From contig NC_067481.1 of the NCBI RefSeq assembly GCF_947179515.1, positions 45,907,900-45,971,899 of the forward strand: DNA of 64,000 nucleotides, read 5' to 3'. The notes below the pieces were generated by a model that had not been told where the DNA came from, did not search any database, and worked only from the letters and a program-made list of their open reading frames with translations. Each line of letters begins with the position of its first letter. Positions within the stretch are counted from its first letter, which is position 1. Shown piece by piece: positions 30,989 to 42,906 of the stretch. Source of the DNA: Apodemus sylvaticus (lineage: Eukaryota; Chordata; Mammalia; Rodentia; Muridae). The translations under genes were made by a program, and so were the position numbers.

Positions 30989-31723
30989 TCTTCGTAGCCA
31001 TGGGCAGGTGACTTTAATTCCCTGCATCTTTACACTGAAGATCATGCTTGTACCAGTTCCCAGTCAATAAGAGGCAAGTATGGAATAGAAAAGATTTAGT
31101 TCTTAAAGTTTGGTCACCAGACTGGCAACATCCACATCAAGTGGGTACTGGCTAGAAATACTAAAGCCTCACTCCAGTCTTTGCATCCAGAGGGGGGAAA
31201 AATGGGGCCCAGCATTTGAGGCTCAGCTAGGCTTCTAGTGCTTCTGATACACATTAAAGTCTGAGATCCACTGCTTGAAAAGATGTATTCACAATATGCC
31301 ACGGTTAAAGATAAAACCTTTGGAGCCACACTTCCTGGTTCAATCTCAGCTCTTTCACACAGTAACTATATACAGTAATCACTACTCTATAATTCAACTT
31401 TTTTGTCAGTAAAGTAGGGGAATAGTGGCACCTATAGCATAGTGCTAGCATAGGGTAGGAGAGCTAGTGCACACAAAGCTCTGAAACCACTGTCCAGTGC
31501 TGGGCCTCAGGGACAGAGCATTTATTCAACATGTTTGAGTTCCTGGGTTCCATCCCCAGCACGTGGGGGAGGGCACCTATAAATAAAATGTAAATAATAG
31601 TTGAGAAGGTATCTCAATGAGAAAAACACTTTCTGTGTCAGCATAAGGATGTGAGTTCAAAACCCTAGAATGCACATTAAAAAACAAAACAAAACAAAAC
31701 AAAAAAAAAAACAACCAAACAAT

Positions 31724-31935
31724 AGGAGCTGGAGAGATGGCTCCAAAGTTAAGAGCACTTCCTGCTCTTCCTGAGGACCAGAGTTTGGTTTCCAGTACCC
31801 CGGTCATCACAACCACCTGTATGTAACTCCTGTTGCTGGGAATCCTGTACCCTCTTCTGGCTTCGTGGGTACTCTCACACATGCAGAATATACTCACATA
31901 GACACATCCGCACATACGGATGTATGCGTGAGCAC
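31724..31935 (+). repeat. B3-family SINE
   Basis: 'ggagctggagagatggctcc' head, 'agtaccccggtcatcacaac', and a tail with repeated aca/cac units. Confidence 0.85.
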
Positions 31936-32129
31936 CTGTGCATACACTCACATGTATGCATGAACACATATGTGTATGTATGTATGCTCAAGCTTGCCTA
32001 GTGTGGTCATTTGTTTGCTTTTAACTCCAGGGCTTCTGCCCATACATATGCACACATAACACACACAAAGATACACAGATGCATACAAATTAAATATGTA
32101 ACTTTCTACTAAAAAAATGACTGAGGAAA

Positions 32130-32278
32130 ACCAGGTATGGTGGTGCATGCCTTTAATACCAGCACACAGGAAGCAGAAACAGGTAGATCTCTGTAAGTCT
32201 GAAACCAGCTTCATCAACATAGTGAGTTCTGGGACAGCCAGCGCTAATGGAAACACCCTATCTCAAAAAACAAAAACA
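32130..32278 (+). repeat. Old B1 SINE
   Basis: 'aggtatggtggtgcatgcct' to 'accctatctcaaaaaacaaa'. Confidence 0.88.
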
Positions 32279-32290
32279 TAGCAAAAGGAC

Positions 32291-32331
<41 letters not shown>
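32291..32331. repeat. (CA)n microsatellite
   Basis: About 19 uninterrupted CA units after the B1 A-tail. Confidence 0.96.
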
Positions 32332-32334
<3 letters not shown>

Positions 32335-32365
32335 AATATAAATACTGTTATCTTAAAAATGGGAG

Positions 32366-32490
32366 AAATTGAGTTCGAGGCCAGTCTGGTCTACAGAGTG
32401 AGTTCCAGGACAGCCAGGGCTACACAGAGAAAACCTGTCTTGAAAACAAACAAACAAACAAAACAAAAAAACAAAAAAACAAAAAAAAAG
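32366..32490 (+). repeat. 5'-truncated B1 SINE
   Basis: Starts inside the element at 'gagttcgaggccagtctggt' and continues to 'ctgtcttgaaaacaaacaaa'. Confidence 0.92.
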
Positions 32491-32704
32491 GGAGAAAGGA
32501 GGAGAAAGGAACTGAAGAGCTGGCACCGGGTTAAATGCACTCTCTTGCAAAGGACCCCAGGTTTGGTTCCCATGTGATGGTTCATAACCATCTGTAATTC
32601 CAACATTCTCTTCCGACTGCCAACGGCATCAGTCATGTATGCATGATGCACATACATACATACATACATACACACACAATACATTGATTCACATAAAATA
32701 AGAA

Positions 32705-32858
32705 CAGAAGCCTGGCAGTGGTGGCGCACGCCTGAAATCCCAGAACATGGGAGGCAGAGGCAGGTAGATCTCTGAGTTCAAGGCCAGACTGGTCAACAGG
32801 GCAAGTTCCAGGATGGTCAGGGCTACACAGAGAAACCTTGCCTTGAAAAACTAAAACA
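32705..32858 (+). repeat. B1 SINE
   Basis: 'gcctggcagtggtggcgcac' to 'gaaaccttgccttgaaaaac'. Confidence 0.95.
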
Positions 32859-33042
32859 AGGGGCTGGAGAGATGGTTAAGAGCACTGACTGCTCTTCCAG
32901 AGGTCCTGAGTTCAATTTCCAGCAACTACATGGTGGCTCACAACCATCTGTAATGGGGTCTGATGTCCTCTTCTGGTGTCTAAGGACAGCTACAGTGTAC
33001 TCATCATATATATCAAATAAATAAATAAATAAAATCTTTTTT
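32859..33042 (+). repeat. B2 SINE
   Basis: Directly abuts the preceding B1: 'ggggctggagagatggttaa' to 'atcaaataaataaataaata'. Confidence 0.95.
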
Positions 33043-33061
33043 AAAAGTACAAACAAAGAAT

Positions 33062-33215
33062 AAATAAGCTAGGTATGGTGGGATACCTGAAGTCTGAAGA
33101 CAGAGGCAGAGGGAAATGGATCTCTATGGGCTCAAGGGGAACCTCATCTACATAGTGAGTCAGTGAGACCCTGTGGAAAATAAATTTAAAAATACATAAT
33201 AAATAAATCTAAAAA
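33062..33215 (+). repeat. Diverged B1 SINE
   Basis: 'gctaggtatggtgggatacc', a weakly preserved middle, and an A-rich end with aataaataaatct. Confidence 0.65.
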
Positions 33216-33225
33216 AAATTAAGCA

Positions 33226-33425
33226 AGGATGGAGAGATGGCTTAGTAAAGTGTGTGCTGTATTAACATGAGTTAGATCCCAGCACCCATGGAAAGACTCA
33301 GGCTCAGGAGCTGGAGAGACAGCTTAGTGGTTAAGAGTGGCTCTTCGTCCAGTGGGCCTGGGTGTGATTCCCAGCACCCACATGGTAACAGCTCACAACC
33401 ATCTGTAACTCTAGTTCCACACCCT
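33226..33425 (+). repeat. Two partial B2/B3 SINEs
   Basis: 'ggatggagagatggcttagt' near 33229 and 'ggagctggagagacagctta' near 33307, the second continuing to 'ctcacaaccatctgtaactc'. Confidence 0.75.
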
Positions 33426-34051
33426 TGATCTCAGTGCTAGGAGGATGCAGGCAGAGGATTCAAAGGAGTTCCAGGCCTGACTCCCTTTCACTCTCTCACG
33501 CGATCTCACGTAAACTTCCCCACGTTCCCTGCCCACTTGACCACCAGTCCCTCCACCCTGCTCAGCCCTCCCTGTTCCTAAGACCCACCTGCAGCCTTCT
33601 TTAGGATACCTCTCTGGGGTATACAAAAAGATAAAAAGTAGCAGGCTCGCCCAGAAGTGTAGTGCAAAAAACGATAGAGCAGCAGCACACCCCTGAGGCT
33701 GAATCCCAGCTCAGCCTCTCACTTCCTGTCTGAGCTAAGACAGAATTATTCCACTTCTCCAAGTTGCTACCTCCCGCCCCACCCCTTACAGCAGTAAAAT
33801 ATGATTCTAGCTGTGTGCAATTGATGTAAGACTAGAAGATAGTACATATAAGCTTATGCCTGACAGATTAAATTGTGGGTGGTAACTACAGGATTAACAT
33901 CATTTAAATTATCATTCAAAACCACAGTGCTCAATATCTACACCTACATTCTTGGTGTGGTACTCCGTTACATATGGAGGGTCACACACTGTGTAACATT
34001 AGATTCTAAAGTCATCATGCAATATGAAAATAGAATACAGTCAAAAACTCC

Positions 34052-34283
34052 TGAGGCTGGAGAGATGGCTCACTAGTGAAGAACACTGGCTGCTGCCCTT
34101 CCAGAGGACATGGGTCCAGTTCCCAGCACCCACATGGTGGCTTACAACTGTCTCTCACTCCAGCCCCAGAGGATCCTATGCCTATTTCTGGCCTCCACAG
34201 GCACCAGGCACACACGTGGTGCACAGACATGCGTGTAGGCAAAACACCCACCCACACAAAGATAAATAAATAAATCTCCTAAA
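34052..34283 (+). repeat. B3-family SINE
   Basis: 'gaggctggagagatggctca', 'cagcacccacatggtggctt', tail aaataaataaatctcc. Confidence 0.92.
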
Positions 34284-34331
34284 ACCCCCTACAATTGTTC
34301 AGCAAGAATACAGTCCACGTGGTTCTGCAGC

Positions 34332-35022
34332 TATAGCAATCCCTCTCTGCGCAGTTTCACAGCCCACACTTTCAGCTACCTGAGGCCAACCACGGTTTGA
34401 AACTATTAGAGGACCCCAGAAATAAAGGTTTTCTACATTTTAAATTACACATAATTCTGTGTAGCATGATGAAGTTTTCCATCATCCCACTTCCATGAAC
34501 GCCATCTACCCAGAAGTCACCGAGTAGCCATCCTGGTTATGAGGTGGACAGTCACAGGATCCCAGGCTGTGTTTAAGGAACAGTAATTGTACTTAATAAT
34601 GACCTCAGAGATGAGAAGGTCTCTGAGTGCTAGAATACTTCCCTAGCATCCTTAAAGCCCTGGATTCAATCACCAGAGTGTTAAATAAACAAATTCTTCC
34701 CCTAAAGGGGAAATGATGTGGCCAGAAACTCAGATACACCAGAGAGAAGCTGAAAAGTACTTCCTTTAGGTGAGAACACAGTAAGACTTTTTGAGAGAGT
34801 TGATATTTACCTAACCTTTAATCACACCATATTGTTATTATTGCTGCTATCTCATTACTTACTGTTAATTTCTTACTGTGCTTAATTTATAAATTAAACT
34901 TTATCATAGGTATGCAAACAGAAAAAAAATACATTATTTCTAAGACTCAGCATTAGCCAAGCTTTCGGGCATTTACTCCGGATCTTGAAACACATTTCCC
35001 GTGGATGAGGGGGGACTGCTAC
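34332..35022 (+). mobile_element. Fossil Tigger-type (mariner/pogo) DNA transposon, non-coding
   Basis: The order of segments matches the Tigger1 family as I remember it: 'gaggccaaccacggtttgaa', 'gtgtagcatgatgaagtttt', 'agtcaccgagtagcc', 'acttaataatgacc', 'gaagctgaaaagtacttcct', 'cttactgtgcttaatttata', and an end with 'gtggatgaggggggactgct'. A foreign, SINE-like segment of about 95 bp interrupts it near 34612-34705. No transposase frame is left. Confidence 0.75.
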
Positions 35023-36080
35023 ACCATTCTATATAATCTATCTCCATGGAAGCACGGTGCACAGTGTGCACAACATATAATAATACCCCAAATACTATTT
35101 GCAATAATCTTAGGCCAATCTGATTTCTTGCACAAACATGCAGCTGAACTCATTGAACTTTAGTCTGTGTGCCGTGACTACAGAGCCCACGTCAGCGTTC
35201 TGAATGCCAATCAATGGATGTCCGATGTCTAAGTCATCAGGACCACTTCTGCCTCCTTCATTTGCCATCTGCAGAGACTGGTCCTCTAGCCAGAGTCGAC
35301 TCTACCTTGCACACCAGGCTGCAGCAAAGCACTGCATCTCACCCACAGCAGGATGGTGTCTGCTGAGACAGGCAGAAACCCTCATAAGGGAGCACAGAAT
35401 ACGCACAGGCGTACAGCTTGCCCTGACTCTGCTCTGGTCTGTGCCTTTTGGTTGTCTGGCCCTGGAGTGAAACACTGGGTGGCACTCAGAACCCTGGTTT
35501 ACAATTATGTTGCAGACTAGAGCCAGACAGAATAGGACCTTGATGCTGGGGACAGACTGGTGACCTCAAAAAGACCGTGTCTATCTGTCCCATGTCCATC
35601 TCTGTGTAAGTAACCCCTAATAAACTCAGTTTTACTCATCACAATGAATTTGGAGGGCTCTTGCTCAGTGGTTGAGTGCTAGTCTAGTGTGCTTGAAGAC
35701 CCCCCCCCACCTCCCAGCACAGCCTGCTCCCCCCCCCCTCAAACTTAAATAAGTAGCTTTTCTGGTTGTTGGTGCTAGGGGCATATTTAATTTTATATCT
35801 TCCTGAGAGACTTACTCAAAACTACCCTACTCACCAACACCAAGCACACAGTAGATATTCAACAAGCTACTGGATCCCAACTCATCTAGAAGGTACAATA
35901 ATAAGCTGGCTAGACCGTGGTAAAGAGGATATCCACAGGGGGCTAAAACTTTAGTACTCTGCATTGCCATGCTGTTCAAGCGATGAGGTGAGAGGTCCTT
36001 GGCCCTGTAGATGGCTGTGGGAAGCCTGGTGGGAAGCCGGAGGAGGCGGAGGAAGCTGGCCAGAAGCTAGTGGTGCTACG

Positions 36081-36122
36081 TGTGTAACATCCCACGGGGA
36101 ATGTGTAACATCCCACGGGGAA
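36081..36122. repeat. Exact 21-bp tandem duplication
   Basis: Two identical adjacent 21-bp copies beginning tgtgtaacatcccacggg (36081-36101 and 36102-36122). Confidence 0.97.
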
Positions 36123-36529
36123 TGCTATGGGGAAGCACACGCTGGTTCTTTTCTATCTCTGGAGGACTATCCCAGCCATGGATGGGATGCTTGCTGTGGT
36201 AACCCATCACCCGCCCACCCCTGGACTCTGCCTGGAGACGGAGGTGTAGACGAGAATGGATGAGTGGCATAAAGCAGTGACTTAGCTCCTGACTCCTTAG
36301 AAAACAAACAAAACAAAACAAAAAAACAGCAAAGAAAAGAACAAATTAAGACCCGAAGAGAGAAATGTGCTCCCCCAGCAAGGGCACTAACAACATTCTG
36401 GGAAGGGTCAGAGGATGAGACTTTCTCTCAGTGACGGAGTCAGCCACACGGGGTTCAGTCTGGAGCCAGGCCATGAAAGAAGGAGGGTTTTATTTATGTA
36501 TGTATTTATCCATAAAAGAGAGGGGCTTT

Positions 36530-36640
36530 GCTTTTTTTGTCTATTTATTTGGGGGGACAGGATCTCACTACAGTAAGTAGTCCAGGCTGGCCTCCAACTC
36601 ACAGTGATCCTACTCAGCCGCACAAGTGCTATTATTACAG
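36530..36640 (-). repeat. Old B1-like fragment
   Basis: 'gtccaggctggcctccaact' with T-rich left end. The head is eroded. Confidence 0.65.
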
Positions 36641-36711
36641 ACAGTTGGTTTATCAGAAAATAAGTAGGGTGGAAACACTAAAACTGAGGTTCTCCTTAAA
36701 ACCCTTAATGA

Positions 36712-36872
36712 GGGGCGGTGGTGGCGCACGCCTTTAATCCCAGCACTTGGGAGGCAGAGGCAGACGGATTTCTGAGTTCGAGGCCAGCCTGGTCTACAGA
36801 GTGAGTTCCAGGATAGCCAGGGCTATACAGAGAAACCCTGTCTTGGAAAAAAATAAATAAATAAATAAAACC
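36712..36872 (+). repeat. B1 SINE
   Basis: 'ggggcggtggtggcgcacgc' to 'ctgtcttggaaaaaaataaa'. Young-looking. Confidence 0.96.
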
Positions 36873-37007
36873 CCAAAACCCCTAATGAGAGCATGCCCCC
36901 AGCCCCAATTATTCTTAGTTCCTCCTCAAGACCAAAACTCTTGTAAGTAAATATGTATCTATATATGCATACATACATATATATGCATACACCACACATA
37001 CACACAC

Positions 37008-37165
37008 ATATGTTAAACTGGACATGTTGGCCCACAGCTTTGGTTTCAGCACTCAGGAGACAGAGGCAGGTGGATCTCTCTAAGTTCCAGGCCACTTTGG
37101 TTTACAGAGGGAGCTCCAGACCAGCAGAGATACACAGTGAGACCTTGTCTCTAAACAAATAAATA
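37008..37165 (+). repeat. Old B1 SINE
   Basis: 'aactggacatgttggcccac', 'gacagaggcaggtggatctc', 'gagaccttgtctctaaacaa'. Confidence 0.8.
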
Positions 37166-37184
37166 ACATTTTTTGTTCAGTCCA

Positions 37185-37345
37185 TCAGGCTGAGATGGTT
37201 CAGTGGGTAAAGGTACTTGCCACCAAGCTGGACAATCTGATTTTGATCCCAGAATCCACATGATGGAGAGAAGCCCACAAATTCTCATTCATGTGTGCTG
37301 TAGCATGTTCATGCTTACACACACATACAAATAATAAGTAAATGT
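37185..37345 (+). repeat. B3-family SINE
   Basis: 'ggctgagatggttcagtggg', 'tgatcccagaatccacatga', then an A/T-rich tail. Confidence 0.75.
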
Positions 37346-37354
37346 GAAAGAGTC

Positions 37355-37540
37355 TATGGGGCTATGACATGGTTCAGCAGTTAGGAACGCTGACTGCTCT
37401 TCCAGAGGACCCAGGTTCAATTCCCAGCACCCACATGGTAGTTCACAACTATCTTTAACTCCAGTTTCAGGGGATCTGATGCCCTCACACAGACATACAT
37501 GCAAGCAAAATGCCAGTGCACATAAAATAAAAATAGTTAT
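37355..37540 (+). repeat. B3/B2-family SINE
   Basis: 'ttaggaacgctgactgctct', 'cagcacccacatggtagttc', tail ataaaataaaaatag. Confidence 0.85.
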
Positions 37541-37949
37541 AAAAAGAATCTTTTGACACTATTTTCATAAATGAGTACCAATTACATGTTTGTATTACTA
37601 ATTTACAGTATCTAATAACATAAAACAAATGGAACTTGTTTAGAGAAATTGTAGAGCGCCCTGTTTCAAGCACTCAGCCCTAAGGACTGGTAGGAGACCA
37701 CAGAACTTCTGCTTCCTGGGGAGGAGAGCGCCAGCCACCAACCGTGACAGGTGCATCCCATCAGAGGACTACTTCTGAGGTTCCTCAACACCAGCTTTAA
37801 GCACAGCATTTACAGAGAACGCCGGAGCAGGAGTGCCTCTGTATTTTAATGGCACTAACTGATCAAGGGATCCTGAAAGGGAAGCAACCAAACTCCTTAA
37901 AGAAGCCTAGAGATGGCCTCAAGAGGGTAGGGGCAGATAAAAGGAAACC

Positions 37950-38398
37950 TGTACAGTCGGAAAGTCCACACACTGGGAGCTGTTGGTAGCCGAATCGGCC
38001 TCAGACCTGACTACCGCTGCACTTCCTGTTCCGCCTGGCCGCCAGTGTATGGGTGGAGCCAGGTTCGGCGCATGCTCTTGGAGCTTCAGGGCCACTCCGC
38101 CCTGCAATGCCACCAGATTCCGGCAGAGGGCAGCCTTCCCTTTCTCATAGATCTGCTGGCACGGCCAAGACTGCAGGATTTCACCTTTGTGGGGCCGCCC
38201 CCAGCGAGCGTCCGGGGAGCTGAGGCTTCAGAGGGGCTGCTGCAGCAAGATGGCCTCTCACTTTACCCAGGAGAGAGATGGCAAAAAAGGTGCAAAAATG
38301 CTATGGGCGCCTACATTTCTTTTTCATTACTGACTTATCCTTAGTACCTGAAAGAGTTCCCACATGTAGATGTTTAGTGTTTACTGATGAAATAAAGT
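37950..38398 (+). other. Small CpG-rich segment with transcript-like 3' end
   Basis: About 16 CpG in the 300 bp from 37950 to 38260, clearly more than the flanks. Contains an ETS-like cacttcctg (about 38019), a YY1-like caagatggc at about 38248-38256, and downstream an A/T-rich segment with AATAAA at about 38391. It looks like a promoter with a short exon, or a retroposed copy of one. I do not recognise a product. The open frame at 38045-38344 has no family signature that I know. Confidence 0.35.
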
Positions 38399-41142
38399 GA
38401 ATGAATGAATACCCGGGTTTATAGTTCAAAGATTCAAGCCACACCTTGAGTTTTATAGTGGGGAGTGGCCTGAGACAAGCAGTCAGTAGAGTCGGTGGGC
38501 ACAGGGAGGGCAGTTACAGATCTCTGTCCCGAAAACTCAAGGACCAGCCACTCCGGGTCCCCTCCATCCCACCAGACCGCAGTTTTTACACATCCAAAGG
38601 TTTGCTCAGAGCCCTGTACTAGCGGATCATTTTTGCCTGCTCTACAAAGAAGAGGTGTCTACCCTCAAAACTAGACAGTCCGATCCTGGATGCATAGAAA
38701 GACCACCTGATTGGTGGCCCCTGGGGTACTGTTTCTCTTTAGGGATTCTCAGCCCCTGGGGATTTCCTCCTCCGTCTCTGGGGATTTCCAAACTGCCTCT
38801 GCCTTTCCAATTTTCCACAAGGCTCAAAGCCCAGGACCAGTCTTAACAGTTTCATCAGGCTCTGCCTCTGATCTCAGGGAGACTTGGGTCTGAGTCTACT
38901 AATTACACCACATTCACTGCATCCACAACCCATCCTGCCTGGCCGACATTCGAGAACCAGCACAATGAAGCATTGTGCTCTTTTCGTATAAATGACCACT
39001 TTTCTCTATTTCCACAGAAGAATAAAGGAAAACCAGCTTAAGGGTCGGCCACACTGATTTAATAAAGCCCAAGGAAGGTCTTCCAGGGTATGAGAGCTGG
39101 CATCCTGTAGAACCCCTCAAAGTCAGAGAGGCTCCTTCAGGCATTCCCAGGTTCCGCTAAATGGGGGCAGGGTGGGGGGGGCACACTGATCCTGTATTTG
39201 AAGATCTGTGTGCTCTCTTCTTGAGGACCTTACTGAGCCTGTTTCTAGAACCCTTTGAAGTAACAACAAAGCCAGGCCCAGTCCCCACAGAAGCAGGAAG
39301 AGGCTTCTGCTTTGCCTACCTAGTCTCCGCCCCCACCCCCACGTGCAGAGCCCGCCAAACCCACTGGGCGTGTGAGCACCTGTGTGTTACCAAGCTGGGT
39401 AAGAGTCACGCTTGGCGACGTGGGGAAGTGTGGCCAGTGTGGTGGCACATTGCCAGGGACCTGTTGTCCCTTGGGCATCAGGATTCCAGAGTTGGTGAAG
39501 TGCAGAAATTGCCAGAGAACAAACCTTCCTTCCTGACAGGAAGGGGAAATGCCACCAGGCATGGCCTGGAGGGGTTGGGGGGGGGGGAACCACTCTGCAG
39601 AAGGAGATAAGACTGTAAGAGCGGTTTCCCTGCCCCCCACCCCACACTTCTAGGAGCAGTCTGCAGCTGTAGTGTTTGACACAGTAGCCACTGGTCATGA
39701 AAGCAATTCAAATTTAAGTTACATTAAAAATACCAGGAATATTTTGTATCAAATTAAAATCAAATAAAATGTAAAGCTCTGCTTCTCTGTGCACTAGTCC
39801 TGTCCCACGTGTTCAGTGTCCACATGACCACAGAGCATTTCTGTTTCACAGGGTGTTCTGTTGGACAGATCTGGCCTAGGAGTTCCCCCTCCAGGCTGCT
39901 TAATGTCACTCTTGCCCAGGCTTCCTTCGGATGGTGTCCCTGACTGGCTGCTGTCCTCTCCCACCCCTGCCCACAGTCTGCTCGCACCCTTGTCCATGTG
40001 TGAGGTCTTGTTCCCTCGGCCTCAAAAAGAAATGGGGAGGGGGAGCCGTCACAGTTAGTGTCCACCAATGAGCAGAGGCCAGATGCCACAGGGCTGGAAG
40101 GAGACCGGAGGAAAGCCAGCCTCCACCCCAAGGCACCCTGGCTTGGGAGAAAGCCCCGCAGCCCAGCACAATCCGTCCTTGTTTCCACAGTCGCTGGACC
40201 AGGCACCGGGTAAGATGTCTGGAATGTAGCAGCCTGAGGGTTTCCCACCGGAGCACTGGCTGCAGGACTCACAGTTGTTGCTGGTGCCCCAGAAAGGGTC
40301 CTAAGCGAAATCTTCAAGGTTCAATTCAAGGGCAAATAAAATCATTGAAGTCACCTTGTCCCAGGCCAGGACTTCAGTCACAGGGTACTGAAGGCCAAAC
40401 TGGACATCTTCCTCTAGACTGCTTCATGAGGCAAATAAAGAAGAGGCAGCGGACTCTGGGCACCTGTTGGAGTGACTCAGGCGAGCTCGCTAAGCCTGGA
40501 TACTTAGAAGAGTGAGACAACAGAACAGATCTGACTGCCAGCACATTCTACCACAGGGCCTGAATCTCAGGGCGTGGCTGCATTAGCTAGAAAATCTACA
40601 CGAGAGTCTGAGCAAACTCCTGTGTGCAATGAGGGTGACACCAGGACAGCAGGCAAGGGCTGCCTTTGAACTCTGTGCCTCCTTTCTTGCTTAGCCCTAC
40701 TGGAGATGGCTGCTGGGAGCAAGGCAGGCATGAAGACAGATAACAAAGAACAGGGTAAGCTTGCCAACTGGGAAACAAACAGGAGAAGGCCTGGAGCTCG
40801 AAGGCTTTGGTACCAGACAGACAAAGGAAACTCAGCACGATTTGAAAAGCTGGCGAGAAACTATAAAAAGCAGGTTGGAGCTCAGGGCAAGCAGTCCATG
40901 CTCAGAGTGGCTCCGAGGACGCACACCCAGGCTGCTCCCCCAGCTCCACGGGAAGGACACCGTGGGCAAAGGTGCTAGCCTGGGGACATGAGTAGAGGAC
41001 ACGCAGCTGTGTCCTTACCAGGAGCAGAGCCTGCAGCACTTCTGCAGGCAGCTGGTCTCCATTCCAGACACCAAGCACTTCCTGGGGTTCAGAAGTAGAT
41101 TGAGGACAATGATGCTCACTCTGGAGCCCTACAGTCACCCCC

Positions 41143-41630
41143 TCAGTCCTGGTTCCACCTGCTATAGTTTCAGTTAGCCACAGTCAACAGCAGTCCAAAA
41201 CAACTTAATGGCAAATTCCAGAAACAAATAATTCATCTCATTGGCTGGCTTCTCATTGGCTTGTTGGGTTTTTGATGTTTGTTTTGTTTTGTTTTGTTTT
41301 GTTTTGTTTTGTTTTTAAAGACAGGGTCTCAGGTAGCCCAGGCTGGCATCAGATTTGCTCTGTAGCTCAGGCTGATCTTGAATTCCTGCTCCTCCTCCTC
41401 CCCTTCCTAAATGCTGAGTTTCCTGGTGTCAGTCGCAGCTTGCAGACATTTATAAGTTTTATTACAATGTTCTGTTAGGATTGTCTTACTGTTACTGTTA
41501 ACCTTCTCCTGTACCTAGTTTATAAATTAAAATTTACCATAAATATCCATGTACAGGACATATAGTATATGTAGGGGTTTGGACATCCACTTCAGGTCTG
41601 TTACCCTCTGAGGTGAGGGGACTACTTTAA
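41143..41630 (+). mobile_element. Second fossil Tigger-type DNA transposon, split by a B1
   Basis: Left part: 'gtttcagttagccacagtca' and 'ggcaaattccagaaacaaat'. Right part after the SINE: 'tagtttataaattaaaattt', 'tagtatatgtaggggtttgg' and 'gaggtgaggggactac'. Same family and orientation as the copy at 34.3 kb. No coding capacity. Confidence 0.75.
41272..41450 (-). repeat. Old B1 SINE with (TTTTG)n tail
   Basis: Seven or more TTTTG units, then 'agacagggtctcaggtagcc' and a diverged B1 body. Inserted in the Tigger copy. Confidence 0.8.
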
Positions 41631-42139
41631 CAGTTTTTGAGGTGCTATTCAAAGTGATTATAAATGCACTGTGTCCATCGACCCTCATGGGATTATAAAT
41701 GCACTATCATCGGCCCTCACACCACTTATAAGCACCATCGTTACTCTTGTTTTATAGTAGAGGAAAATAAGAGATGAAAGACTCTGTACAAGGTCATTCA
41801 GCCAGAGGCAAGCCAGCCGAAAGCCACACCTCACCCAAAATGTTACCACGCAGTGAAATCCATACACAAAGCCCAGTCCTGATGTCTGGGCTTTCTCTCT
41901 GAGCTGCCTTCCTCTTCTTGTCCTAGACAAGCTGGGAGTGGCTCCTAGAGACAGAACCAACCACCACCCAACCCTTATGCATGTGCATCTGCTGCTACTG
42001 CAGCAGTACAAGCTGCAGGGGGTGGGGCGATGGGAGATGGGACTACGCGGGACTTTGAGAATGGGTGGGACAGAAAGAGCACTGGTACAGATTAGATTAC
42101 CTATCCCCATTCTCACTTTGTTAATAAGTCAAGAACTTT

Positions 42140-42300
42140 TAATTTTTTTATTTTTATTTTCTTAGGTATATGAGTGTTTTATCTATATGTATGTATGTGG
42201 ACTATGTGCATGTCTGGTGCCTGCAGAGGTCAGAAGAGGATGTTAGGTTCCCTGGAATTGGAGTTATACTTGGTGTGAGCTGAACCCTTTGCAAGAACAA
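42140..42300 (-). repeat. B3-family SINE
   Basis: 'aggtatatgagtgttttatc', 'gtctggtgcctgcagaggtc', 'gtgagctgaaccctttgcaa'. Confidence 0.8.
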
Positions 42301-42329
42301 GTTTTTTTTTTCCAGAAGTATTTATTAAT

Positions 42330-42510
42330 TTTTTTTAAAGATTTATTTATTATATGTAAGTACACTATAGCTGTTTTCAGACACACCAGAAGAGGGCATC
42401 AGATCTCTTTAAGGATGGTTGTGAGCCACCATGTGGGTGCTGGGATTTGAACTCATAACCTTTGGAAGAGCAGTTGGTGCTCTTACCCACTGAGCCATCT
42501 CTCCAGCCCC
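42330..42510 (-). repeat. B2 SINE
   Basis: Reverse B2: 'aaagatttatttattatatg' to 'gagccatctctccagcccc'. Confidence 0.96.
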
Positions 42511-42686
42511 AGTATTTATTAATTTTATGTAGAGTACACTGTTGCTGTCTTCAGATACACCAAAAGAGGGCACCAGATGCTACTACAGATGGTTGTTAAC
42601 AACTATGTGGTTGCTGGGAATTGAACTCAGGACCTCTGGAAGAGCAGTCAGTGCTCTTAAGTGCTGAGCCATCTCTCCAGCCCCAG
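42511..42686 (-). repeat. B2 SINE, adjacent second copy
   Basis: Reverse B2: 'gtttattaattttatgtaga'-like tail region to 'gagccatctctccagcccc', immediately following another B2. The pair is tandem and of unequal divergence. Confidence 0.93.
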
Positions 42687-42734
42687 AACAGGTGTTCTTA
42701 ACCACTGAGTCATCTCTCCTCTCCAGGCCCTCTT

Positions 42735-42906
42735 TTGTTTTTGTTTTTAGTTGTTTTTGTGTTTATTTGTTTATTGAAGCAAGGTCATATGTAGCCCAGG
42801 CTGGCCTCAAAGTTGCTATGTAGCTGATGCTAAACTTGAACTCCTGATTCTTTTGCCTCCAACTCCCAAGTGACATGATAGATTACAGATGCACACCACA
42901 CCCAGC
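42735..42906 (-). repeat. Old B1 SINE
   Basis: 'gaagcaaggtcatatgtagc', 'ccaggctggcctcaaagttg', 'gatgcacaccacacccagca'. Confidence 0.8.

Noticed and set aside
38045..38344. 99-codon plus-strand open frame as a protein gene
   Set aside because: No known family and only modest length. The segment is listed as a CpG-rich, transcript-like region without a coding claim.
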